Source of the DNA: an uncultured Oscillospiraceae bacterium
GTDB lineage: Bacteria; Bacillota; Clostridia; Oscillospirales; Oscillospiraceae
Direction: 5' to 3'
Assembly: GCA_910587395.1 (NCBI GenBank)
Contig: CAJULJ010000046.1
Location: forward strand, 1-19,436
Length of the DNA: 19,436 bases
In this document: one piece after another, positions 1-6,247 of the stretch
Numbering within the stretch: position 1 is the stretch's first letter
Layout: each line of letters starts with the position of its first letter
Position numbers and translations under genes: made by a program
The notes under the pieces: generated by a model
Seen by the model: only the letters and a program-made list of their open reading frames with translations
Database searches by the model: none
Told to the model about the DNA's origin: nothing

Positions 1-85
1 CCGTGTAGGTAGAGAATTTGAGAAACTGCGAAATGCTCCGGTTCAGCTTGACAGCCTCCGAAAGCGCCGCCTGTAAATCTGCCAT
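1..85 (-). CDS. Partial hypothetical protein, N-terminus only
   Basis: The gene starts at an ATG at 83-85 on the minus strand and runs off the left edge of the window, so only about 28 residues are visible. They begin MADLQAALSEAVKLNRSISQ and look like an amphipathic helix. A clean AGGAGG lies 7 bases upstream of the ATG, which supports a real start. It begins 14 bases after the stop of the DUF4259-like gene, so the two are probably cotranscribed. I do not recognise the family from so short a piece. Its position next to an integrase remnant suggests it belongs to an integrated element. Confidence 0.6.
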   Translation of the reverse strand, partial: MADLQAALSEAVKLNRSISQFLKFSTYT

Positions 86-99
86 GCTGGGCCTCCTTC

Positions 100-603
100 C
101 TATAAGTGTTCCTTTAAGGTCTGCTGGACGGACTGGATATGCGCCAACCACTGCTGAAGGATTTTCTCGTTCGCCCATCCCTGATATTTCCAATGCTCCG
201 GGTTCTGGACGTTTTCCAGCTCTGTCAAAAGGGGCGGCAAATCATTTCCTGTGACAATGAAGTTTTTGATATGGTACTCAACCGGATCGTAGTTCTCACC
301 GATATAATCATAGACGACCAATTCACCGGTCTGATAATAGTCGTAGAGACACTCTGCAACCAGAAGTGCCGCATTGGCAAAGTTGTGCATAAGCGTTTCG
401 CTGATATAGAAATCCGTAATCTTCGATGGCGGCTTCTGCCTGTACTGTTCGATTTCCTCTTGAATATTTTGCTTCAAGAGAGTAACGGCCTCTGACACGT
501 TGAAAGTGGCAAAATTCACCTTTCTCAGTTGTTCTGCCACAATAGTGTCCAGCAGGTCCAGGCCATCGTCACTTTGCCTTACGGTAATGCCCCAGGCTCC
601 CAT
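100..603 (-). CDS. DUF4259-like hypothetical protein
   Basis: Predicted 167-residue soluble protein of unknown function. The opening MGAWG followed by SDDGLDLLD resembles the start of DUF4259 proteins, which begin MGAWG and then carry an acidic D-rich turn. The rest is mostly helical and acidic with many aromatics, including a DYIGENYDP segment near residue 126, and has no signal peptide or membrane segment. I chose the ATG at 601-603 because AAAGGAGG lies 7 bases upstream; the open frame extends to 741, but without such a site. Similar small genes are often seen on clostridial integrative elements, which fits the neighbouring integrase fragment. The DUF4259 assignment rests on the N-terminal signature only. 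Confidence 0.65.
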   Translation of the reverse strand: MGAWGITVRQSDDGLDLLDTIVAEQLRKVNFATFNVSEAVTLLKQNIQEEIEQYRQKPPSKITDFYISETLMHNFANAALLVAECLYDYYQTGELVVYDYIGENYDPVEYHIKNFIVTGNDLPPLLTELENVQNPEHWKYQGWANEKILQQWLAHIQSVQQTLKEHL

Positions 604-630
604 TTTAACCTCCTTTGCGGTCTGAAAAAA

Positions 631-764
631 TTTGTCCTTTAAGTGCAACCCTGGTTTTTCACCCCCTCCCGTAGACCCCATTTTAGGGCCGTTTTTAGTG
701 GAAAAAGAATAAGGACAAACCGCCAACCCGTTGCAACGCAAGGGTTTTCCGATTTGTCCTTATT
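631..764. repeat. 12-bp inverted repeat with internal palindrome and a third partial copy
   Basis: AATAAGGACAAA at 708-719 is the exact reverse complement of TTTGTCCTTATT at 753-764. The 33-base space between them contains AACCC (725-729) facing GGGTT (742-746) and the perfect palindrome CGTTGCAACG at 729-738, so either strand could fold into a long cruciform. A further TTTGTCCTT occurs at 631-639 in direct orientation to the right arm. No T-tract follows either arm, so it does not look like a terminator. Its place between an element-type gene and an integrase fragment suggests recombinase arm sites or a small palindromic repeat element; this is inference. Confidence 0.6.
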
Positions 765-780
765 ATGCCATAAGGGCATA
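764..780. repeat. Short inverted repeat at the break in the integrase
   Basis: TATGCC (764-769) and GGCATA (775-780) form a 6-bp inverted repeat with a 5-base loop. The first recognisable integrase codon (His, 777-779) lies within the right arm, and an in-frame TAA at 771-773 lies in the loop. The coincidence of repeat and truncation point suggests this is a recombination junction, but a 6-bp repeat can easily arise by chance. Confidence 0.35.
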
Positions 781-965
781 CGTGCGCCAGTTTGCTGCTG
801 AAGAACGGGGTGTCTATGAAAGAAATCCAGGAGTGGCTGGGCCACAGCAACTTCTCCACTACGGCAAATATCTACGCCCATCTGGATACTACCTCTAAAA
901 ACACCTCTGCCACACGGATGAGTCAATCCTTCAGTATCTCTCCCGGTATCCGGCCCAGTCTCTAA
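774..965 (+). pseudogene. Tyrosine recombinase (phage/ICE integrase) C-terminal remnant
   Basis: From 774 an open frame of 63 codons ends in TAA at 963-965. It carries the end of a XerC/D-type tyrosine recombinase catalytic domain: HTCASLLL (the His of the usual RHT box, here preceded by Gly instead of Arg), then WLGHS with the second conserved His, then TTANIYAHLD containing the nucleophilic Tyr. The C-terminal tail is about 27 residues. Everything upstream, including the first catalytic Arg, the core-binding domain and any start codon, is missing, and an in-frame stop lies at 771-773. It is therefore a dead fragment. It points toward the 3' end of tRNA-Leu 93 bases away, the usual location of an integrase of an element inserted at a tRNA gene. 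Confidence 0.85.
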
Positions 966-1004
966 TAGCTGCAGCTTAGGAGAGAACTACAGGAGAGAAC
1001 CGCT

Positions 1005-1054
1005 AAAAAAGCCGCAAAATACCCGGTTCCCCAAAACCAGGAAACCGGGTATTT
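1005..1054 (-). terminator. Rho-independent terminator of tRNA-Leu
   Basis: On the minus strand AAATACCCGGTT (complement of 1043-1054) pairs with AACCGGGTATTT (complement of 1017-1028) across a 14-base loop. After a short TGCGGC linker, a run of six T follows (complement of 1005-1010). The 12-bp stem begins 4 bases beyond the encoded CCA, so it ends the tRNA transcript. Confidence 0.85.
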
Positions 1055-1058
1055 CCAA

Positions 1059-1146
1059 TGGTGCCGGTGGTGGGACTCGAACCCACACGGGGGATTAGCC
1101 CGGCGGATTTTGAATCCGCTACGTCTACCAATTCCATCACACCGGC
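1059..1146 (-). tRNA. tRNA-Leu (anticodon CAA)
   Basis: The minus strand from 1146 folds as a long-variable-arm tRNA. A 7-bp acceptor stem GCCGGTG/CACCGGC comes first, then a D arm with the AATTGGTAGA loop. The anticodon stem GCGGA/TCCGC holds loop TTCAAAA and gives anticodon CAA, which reads UUG. The class II variable arm is CGGG/CCCG, and the T arm GTGGG/CCCAC has loop TTCGAGT. The discriminator is A (1062) and CCA is encoded at 1059-1061. A long variable arm with anticodon CAA identifies leucine. The 3' end faces the integrase remnant, so this gene is a plausible attachment site. Confidence 0.96.
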
Positions 1147-1158
1147 AGTTACAAAGAA

Positions 1159-1187
1159 ATAATACCACATTTCCCATAAAAACGCAA
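1159..1187 (-). promoter_or_regulatory. Promoter of tRNA-Leu
   Basis: On the minus strand -35 TTGCGT (complement of 1182-1187), a 17-base spacer and -10 TATTAT (complement of 1159-1164) lie 12 bases before the mature tRNA 5' end. Spacing and position fit a sigma-A promoter for a stable RNA. Confidence 0.75.
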
Positions 1188-1253
1188 GGGGCAACTGCTC
1201 CATTTTTCCGGCTTTTTTCTGTCACATCCTCCAAATACAGTGCCAAATAACGG

Positions 1254-1287
1254 ACAAAAGACCGGCCCCATGCCGCAAGAGCCGGTC
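1254..1287 (-). terminator. Terminator of the GH13 gene
   Basis: GACCGGC and GCCGGTC (1260-1266 and 1281-1287) form a 7-bp GC-rich stem with a 14-base loop. On the minus strand it is followed by TTTT. It lies about 25 bases after the alpha-glucosidase stop codon. An A-run on the other side makes it potentially bidirectional. Confidence 0.7.
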
Positions 1288-1312
1288 CTTTTTGCTGCTG
1301 CCCCAAAATCGT

Positions 1313-2920
1313 TCAAGCATCCTCCAAAATAACCGCTTCCCAAGGGTGAAGCCGCCCATTGAAGCTGTCCCGCTGGTAGTTGGAGCGCAGCAACCTTCCC
1401 TGGCTGCCCACCCAAGCACAGCGATTGCTGAAATTCAGCGCCACGGTGACGCGCTCTCTCCCCAAGCGGCGCCGGTAGACAAACACACGGTGAGTGGCCT
1501 CCAGCCAGAGGAAATCCCCCCGGCGCAGCACCTCCCGCTCCCGGCGCAGCTTGGACAGGTCCTTATACCAGTTCCAAATGGAATCCGAGTCATTCTCCTG
1601 GTCCGCCAGATTGATAAAATGGAAGTTTCGGTTCACACCCAGCCAGGGCTTCCCCGTGGAGAAACCCGCGTTAGGTCCATCATCCCACTGCATGGGTGTC
1701 CGGGCGTTGTCCCGGCTGGAACGGGCGATGATTTTCCACCGCATTCCATCCGGCACATGATAGGCGCTCAAAATGCGGTTCACGTTGCGGCTCTCCACAT
1801 CGTTGAGCTGGTCGATGCCGTCAAAATCAAAATCCACCATTCCAATTTCCTGCCCTTGATAGATAAACGGCGTGCCTCGAAGCGTCAGCAGCAGGGTGGC
1901 CAGCAGCTTGCCGCTTTCCCGCCAATAGCCGTCACAGCCAAACCGGGGGATGGACCGGGGCTGGTCGTGGTTCTCCAGGTAGATGGTGTTCCAGGGTAGC
2001 TCCTTCTGCCACTTGATGAGGCATTCAAAAAACGCCTTGGGCCGAAAATCGTGCTTCAGCCACTTGATGAAGTGCTGGTCACACTCCATGTGCTCAAAGG
2101 AGAACACCATATTCAGCTCCTCCCGGTCCTCAGCACACAGGTCCCGAGCCATGTCCGGGGTGACAAACACCGTCTCCCCCACCGTGAACGCCTTGTAGCC
2201 GTCCAGCACCTTGCGCAGCTGGCGCAGGATATCGTGGGTCTCAGGCCGCGACAGATAGTGCTCCAGGCCGGTGAGGGCCAGCCGCCTTTCGCCGTCGGAC
2301 AGATTGTCCTTCCACAGCAGGTTGATCACGTCACACCGGAAGCCCGCCACACCCCGGTCCAGCCAGAAGCGGAGCACCTCCTTCACCTCATCCAGCACCT
2401 TCGGGCAGTGGTAGTTCAGGTCCGCCTGGGTCCGCGCAAACAGGTGGAGGTAATACTCCCCCCGCACGTCGTCCCACTGCCAGCAGTGCTCACCAAAAAA
2501 GCCCGTCCAATTGTTGGGCAACGTCCCATCCGGCTTGGCAGGGGCCCAATAATAGTAATCGCCGTAAGGCTCAATGCGGCGGCGGCTCTTCTCAAACCAT
2601 TCATGCTTTGTGGAGGTGTGGTTAATGACCAGGTCCATCAGGACACGTATTCCCCGGCGTTTTGCCTCCAAAATCAGCCGGTCCATATCCTCCAGGGTGC
2701 CGTACTCCGGGTTGATGTTTTTGTAGTCGCTGATGTCGTAGCCGTTGTCGTCGTTGGGAGACGGGTACACCGGGCTGAGCCAGATGGCCCCCACTCCCAG
2801 CTCTTGGAGATGGTCCAGACGGCTGATGATGCCTGGGATGTCGCCGATGCCGTCTCCATTGGAGTCCTGGAAGCTGCGGGGATAAATCTGGTAAATAATT
2901 GCGTCCTTCCACCATTCCAT
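1313..2920 (-). CDS. GH13 alpha-glucosidase (oligo-1,6-glucosidase-like)
   Basis: Predicted 535-residue cytoplasmic glycosidase (no signal peptide) that releases glucose from short alpha-glucosides. The N-terminal TIM barrel starts WWKDAIIYQIYPRSF. A calcium-type loop DSNGDGIGD lies at 19-27, and conserved region I DLVINH at 96-101. Region II GFRCD gives the nucleophile Asp197, region III GET the acid/base Glu249, and region IV NHD the stabiliser Asp319. A C-terminal beta domain follows. Val198 directly after the nucleophile (DVIN) is the residue linked in the GH13_31 oligo-1,6-glucosidase group to alpha-1,6 preference, so isomaltose or isomaltulose-type substrates are likely, though exact specificity is uncertain. 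The ATG at 2918-2920 has GGAGG 10 bases upstream; that GGAGG overlaps an alternative ATG five codons earlier. It is the last protein gene before a terminator. Confidence 0.9.
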   Translation of the reverse strand: MEWWKDAIIYQIYPRSFQDSNGDGIGDIPGIISRLDHLQELGVGAIWLSPVYPSPNDDNGYDISDYKNINPEYGTLEDMDRLILEAKRRGIRVLMDLVINHTSTKHEWFEKSRRRIEPYGDYYYWAPAKPDGTLPNNWTGFFGEHCWQWDDVRGEYYLHLFARTQADLNYHCPKVLDEVKEVLRFWLDRGVAGFRCDVINLLWKDNLSDGERRLALTGLEHYLSRPETHDILRQLRKVLDGYKAFTVGETVFVTPDMARDLCAEDREELNMVFSFEHMECDQHFIKWLKHDFRPKAFFECLIKWQKELPWNTIYLENHDQPRSIPRFGCDGYWRESGKLLATLLLTLRGTPFIYQGQEIGMVDFDFDGIDQLNDVESRNVNRILSAYHVPDGMRWKIIARSSRDNARTPMQWDDGPNAGFSTGKPWLGVNRNFHFINLADQENDSDSIWNWYKDLSKLRREREVLRRGDFLWLEATHRVFVYRRRLGRERVTVALNFSNRCAWVGSQGRLLRSNYQRDSFNGRLHPWEAVILEDA

Positions 2921-2950
2921 GACGTGTTCCTCCATTTTTCGCATACTTTG

Positions 2951-2982
2951 AAAGGGGCGGGGCTGAGTGCCCTGCCCCTTTT
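2951..2982. other. GC-rich hairpin between pgsA and the glucosidase gene
   Basis: Arms at 2951-2963 and 2969-2981 pair over 13 positions with a 5-base loop; the middle pair is G-U on the plus strand and an A/C mismatch on the minus strand. It lies just past the pgsA stop codon and before the glucosidase ribosome binding site. On the minus strand only three T end the stem, so it may be a weak terminator or a processing or stabilising hairpin that separates expression of the two genes. Confidence 0.45.
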
Positions 2983-2985
2983 CTG

Positions 2986-3543
2986 TCACTTGTTCCAGTT
3001 GAGCACGTCCTTGTTCTTCACGAAATACTCCACACCGGAATACAGCGTGGTAGCGGCGATGATAATAATGCACACCCAGTCCAGATAACGCAGATAATCC
3101 GGCGCGGAATAAAGCCCTTCCGGCATCACCCACAAGTGCATCAGAGCAAGGCACACCATGGTGGAGAAGGTCTTGACCTTGCCCGACCACCCGGCGGCAA
3201 TCACCCGCCCGTTGTCCACCGCCACCAGCCGCAGGCCGGACACGGCGAACTCCCGGGCCATGACGATGACCAGCGCCCAGTCCGGGAAACGGCCCATGGC
3301 ACAGAAACAGGTCATGGCGGTGAGCACCAGCATTTTATCCGCCAGAGGGTCCATGAATTTGCCGAAATCCGTCACCAGATTGTGCTTCCGGGCGATGTAG
3401 CCGTCCAAAAAGTCGGTGAGGCTTGCCACGATGAACACAGCCAAGGCAGCGTAGTTGTTTCCGGGAAATTCCAGGTGCCACAGCACCAGATACACCGGAA
3501 TCAAAATCACGCGCATCATAGTCAGTTTGTTAGGTAAATTCAT
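2986..3543 (-). CDS. pgsA: CDP-diacylglycerol--glycerol-3-phosphate 3-phosphatidyltransferase
   Basis: A 185-residue integral membrane enzyme that transfers phosphatidyl from CDP-diacylglycerol to glycerol-3-phosphate. This is the committed step to phosphatidylglycerol and cardiolipin. The CDP-alcohol phosphotransferase signature is complete: D44, D47, G48, A51, R52, G61, D65 and D69 within DFLDGYIAR and GKFMDPLAD. Several hydrophobic helices follow, and the opening MNLPNKLTMMR is typical of PgsA. Length matches the family. The start at 3541-3543 has AAGGAGG 6 bases upstream. It begins 28 bases after rimO and is probably cotranscribed with it; a rimO/miaB-like gene, pgsA and recA in one neighbourhood is common in Firmicutes. 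Confidence 0.95.
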   Translation of the reverse strand: MNLPNKLTMMRVILIPVYLVLWHLEFPGNNYAALAVFIVASLTDFLDGYIARKHNLVTDFGKFMDPLADKMLVLTAMTCFCAMGRFPDWALVIVMAREFAVSGLRLVAVDNGRVIAAGWSGKVKTFSTMVCLALMHLWVMPEGLYSAPDYLRYLDWVCIIIIAATTLYSGVEYFVKNKDVLNWNK

Positions 3544-3571
3544 GGTTTTCCTCCTTTATGTTCAGCACCAG

Positions 3572-4897
3572 TTATTCTTCGATCTCGCCGGTGAGGTCTC
3601 CGTCAGACACGCCGGTGACGCGCACCCACACAAACTCCCCCGCCGGGACCAGCCCCGCCGCCGTAAACAGCACCCGGCCGTCGATCTCCACCGAGTCGGC
3701 ATAGGTGCGGCCCACATAGCAGCCGGCGGCGGCGTCAAAGCCCTCGCACAGCACCTCCACGCAGGTGCCCAGCCGGGCCTCGTTGTACTCGTCCATGATG
3801 CGGGACTGGAGGTCCGCCACCAGCTCCACCCGGCGCTCCGCCGTCTCCGGGTCCACCTGGTTCACCATGGCAGCGGCCAGCGTGCCCTCCTCCGGGGAGA
3901 ACCGGAACACCCCCGCCCGCTGGAGCTTCTGCTCCCGCAGAAAACCGCACAGCTCCTCGAACTCCGCCTCGCCCTCTCCGGGCAGGCCGCAGATGAGAGA
4001 GGTTCGGATCACCACATCCGGCATGGCCGCCCGCAGCCTGGCAAACAGCGCTTTGATCTCCGCCTTGGTGCTCCGGCGGCGCATGGCCTTCAAAATATCG
4101 TCGTTGGCGTGCTGAATGGGAATGTCCAGATAGTGGACGATTTTCTTTTCCCGGGCAATGACCTCAATCAGCTCGTCCGTCACCGCCTCCGGGTACAGGT
4201 AATGGAGGCGTATCCAGTGGAAATCCAGCTTGCATAATGCGCTCAGCAGCTTGGCTAACGTGGTACCATCCCCCAAATCCAGCCCGTAGCGGGTAATGTC
4301 CTGGGCAATGACAATGAGCTCCTTCACCCCCCGCCGGGCCAAGCCCTCCGCCTCGGATAAAAGCGCCGCCATGGAACGGCTGCGGTACTTCCCTCTCAGC
4401 CTCGGGATGACGCAGAACGCACAGCCATTGGAGCACCCCTCCGCAATTTTGAGGTAGGCGGTATAGGGCGGCGTGGTCACCCACCGCTCGCCGTCCTCGT
4501 AGGTGCGGTGGATGTCGCCAAACTCCTCCGGCCTCTCCCCCGCCATGAGCCGCTCCACAGCCGGCACCACGCCGGTGTAGCTGCCCGTGCCCAAAAGACC
4601 GTCCACCTCGGGCAGCTCGGTGCGGATGTCATCGGGGTAACGCTGGGCCAGACAGCCTGTCACCAGCAGCTTTTTCAGCTTCCCCTTCTTTTTCAGCTCC
4701 GCCAGCTCCAAAATGCTGTCGATGGCCTCGCTTTTTGCCGACTCAATGAACCCGCAGGTGTTCAGCACCGCCACATCCGCCCCCTCCGGGTTGCCCGTGA
4801 CGGTGTGGCCCGCGTTCCGGCACAGGGCCATCATCTGCTCGGTGTTCACTAGGTTCTTGGCACAGCCCAGGGAAACAAACGCGATTTGATATGACAT
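3572..4897 (-). CDS. rimO: Ribosomal protein S12 methylthiotransferase RimO
   Basis: A 441-residue radical-SAM enzyme that adds a methylthio group to the conserved aspartate of ribosomal protein S12. The N-terminal MTTase domain carries the three cluster cysteines C12 (SLGCAKNLVNTE), C48 (LNTCGFI) and C82 (VTGCLAQRY). The radical SAM domain has the CxxxCxxC triad at C155, C159 and C162 (EGCSNGCAFC), and a TRAM domain closes the protein. SLGCAKNLVNTE separates RimO from the related tRNA enzyme MiaB. I chose ATG 4895-4897 because AGGAG lies 8 bases upstream; the seven codons before it in the open frame have no such site. It sits between a decayed gene and pgsA. Confidence 0.94.
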   Translation of the reverse strand: MSYQIAFVSLGCAKNLVNTEQMMALCRNAGHTVTGNPEGADVAVLNTCGFIESAKSEAIDSILELAELKKKGKLKKLLVTGCLAQRYPDDIRTELPEVDGLLGTGSYTGVVPAVERLMAGERPEEFGDIHRTYEDGERWVTTPPYTAYLKIAEGCSNGCAFCVIPRLRGKYRSRSMAALLSEAEGLARRGVKELIVIAQDITRYGLDLGDGTTLAKLLSALCKLDFHWIRLHYLYPEAVTDELIEVIAREKKIVHYLDIPIQHANDDILKAMRRRSTKAEIKALFARLRAAMPDVVIRTSLICGLPGEGEAEFEELCGFLREQKLQRAGVFRFSPEEGTLAAAMVNQVDPETAERRVELVADLQSRIMDEYNEARLGTCVEVLCEGFDAAAGCYVGRTYADSVEIDGRVLFTAAGLVPAGEFVWVRVTGVSDGDLTGEIEE

Positions 4898-4918
4898 ATT
4901 CCCAGCTCCTATGTGCAA

Positions 4919-5290
4919 TTAAGGATAATAGGCTTCAATCTTACCGTCCTTCCGCTCCTCGGCCTTCACCACTGTCACTGGGAAGGGCCCCCAGCCCAGC
5001 TCCAGCCGAATGTACTGGTCATCATTGCCCTAGTCCGGCTTTCCAATCGCCAGATAGCTGTGATATTTGATGCCAAGAGGAGGCAGATAGTACGGCATAG
5101 CATCCTGCCAGTTCTCACCCTCCACCACCTGTACAATGTCATATTCCGGGGCACTGCGCTCCAAATAACGGCGGGCGGTCTGCTCTGCCAGCCAAGCAGG
5201 GACGGGACTGCGCTGCCAGACAGCGAACGCCACGATTACGCCCACCACACAGCACAGCAGAATCAGCGCGGCTTTTTTTACCCGTCCTAT
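4919..5290 (-). pseudogene. Decayed small membrane-anchored protein gene with in-frame TAG
   Basis: Directly after recX a frame reads GRVKKAALILLCCVVGVIVA, a typical N-terminal membrane anchor, then about 60 polar residues ending AIGKPD. It is cut by TAG at 5030-5032. The same frame continues for 36 more sensible codons (from GNDDQY through LELGWGPFPVTVV) to TAA at 4919-4921. The AAGGAGG is correctly placed for a start at 5288-5290, but that codon is ATA, not ATG. GTG pairs at 5243-5248 could serve as starts, but they lack a ribosome binding site and would split the membrane segment. Lost start plus internal stop indicates a pseudogene of about 123 codons. Family not recognised. Sequencing error at the TAG is possible. 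Confidence 0.65.
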
Positions 5291-5979
5291 AGCTGTTCCT
5301 CCTTATACCGCTCCAGCGCCGCCGAGATCTCCTCCCAGCCGTAGCCCCGGCGGGCTAAGTAGTCTGATACCCGTTTGAGATTTTCCCGGGTAGGCTCTCC
5401 GTCCCGGAGCTTCTGCCGGACCAGCTTGTCGATCTGGCGCTCGTCCGGCTCCCGCTCCTCCAGGGCGTCCTCCCAGTATTCGCGGGGCACCCCCCGGCGG
5501 TACAGCTCATCCCGAATCTTTCGGGGCCCATACCCTTTGGCGGCGTAATGCCGGACCACCGTGTGGGCGTACTCCCCGTCGTTCAGCAGCCCCAGGTCGG
5601 CGAGACGGTCCGCCACACCTTCCGCCTGCTCCCGCAGGCCCTCGGCCTGGGCCCGCAAAAGCTCCGGGTCCGGGCCGTCGTCCAGCTTGTCATAGGGGTA
5701 CTTCTCCCTTTTCTGCCGGGGCGGAGCGCACAGCTTATCCAGCAGCTCCCTCCGGGACATGGGGCGGTGGGACAACAGCTCCACCGCCCGCTCCATAAGC
5801 TTGGATCTGCCCCCGGCCGCGGCAAGAGCCTCCCCCTCCGCATCAGTCAGCTCCTTCCCGGCGTAAAGCCCCAGGGACACCACGTCCCCCTCGCCGACGC
5901 GGACAATGGAGGCGTCCTCCAGCCAGACCAGCCAACGCCCCTGCTTGTGCTTGGAGGGTTCCAATTTTTCAATTTTCAT
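5287..5979 (-). CDS. recX: Regulatory protein RecX
   Basis: A 230-residue RecA modulator, expected to bind RecA filaments and limit or tune recombination. It shows the usual RecX pattern of repeated three-helix units: a first repeat around residues 60-85 (ERAVELLSHRPMSRRELLDKL), a second around 115-160 (LADLGLLNDGEYAHTVVRHY then GYGPRKIRDELYRRGV) and a third near the C-terminus (YLARRGYGWEEISAAL). Residues about 86-118 form a charged, Pro- and Glu-rich insertion between the first two repeats, longer than in typical RecX. The ATG at 5977-5979 follows a GAGG site that overlaps the preceding gene's stop. Proximity to recA supports the call. Confidence 0.9.
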   Translation of the reverse strand: MKIEKLEPSKHKQGRWLVWLEDASIVRVGEGDVVSLGLYAGKELTDAEGEALAAAGGRSKLMERAVELLSHRPMSRRELLDKLCAPPRQKREKYPYDKLDDGPDPELLRAQAEGLREQAEGVADRLADLGLLNDGEYAHTVVRHYAAKGYGPRKIRDELYRRGVPREYWEDALEEREPDERQIDKLVRQKLRDGEPTRENLKRVSDYLARRGYGWEEISAALERYKEEQL

Positions 5980-5985
5980 AATTCC

Positions 5986-6204
5986 TCATTCTGCCCGTCT
6001 CCGAACGGCAGCACAGATCACACAGAGCACACCGTTCATAATCATTGCAAGCATTGCCGCTATCTGCGCCTTTTCTTGCTGTTCTTCCGCCGGCATCGTC
6101 TCCAGAGAACCAGTTGTATACCAGCGCAGCGACAGGATAAAGCCAAGGAGAAAAATGATAATCAATATATCCAAAAAAAGCCGTATCATAATCGTTCTAC
6201 TCAT
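5986..6204 (-). CDS. Small two-helix membrane protein between recA and recX
   Basis: A 72-residue protein with hydrophobic segments at about 9-26 (LFLDILIIIFLLGFILSL) and 49-67 (an AAMLAMIMNGVLCVICAAV stretch). They are joined by a polar loop with PAEEQQEK, and the C-terminus is basic (RRRAE). I do not recognise a family. The ATG at 6202-6204 follows GGAGAG at 9 bases. The gene ends 6 bases before recX, and its last codons hold the recX ribosome binding site, so recX translation is probably coupled to it. It sits 43 bases after recA. Good start signal and tight packing argue that it is real. Confidence 0.72.
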   Translation of the reverse strand: MSRTIMIRLFLDILIIIFLLGFILSLRWYTTGSLETMPAEEQQEKAQIAAMLAMIMNGVLCVICAAVRRRAE

Positions 6205-6247
6205 AAAACCATTCTCTCCACTTCAAGCTGCGGAGCCGAAAAAGAAG

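Noticed and set aside
639..926. Minus-strand frame opposite the integrase remnant
   Set aside because: It is antisense to the clear recombinase motifs, crosses the inverted repeat region and has no ribosome binding site.
962..1306. Minus-strand frames across the tRNA-Leu gene
   Set aside because: They run through the tRNA, its terminator and its promoter, so they are not protein genes.
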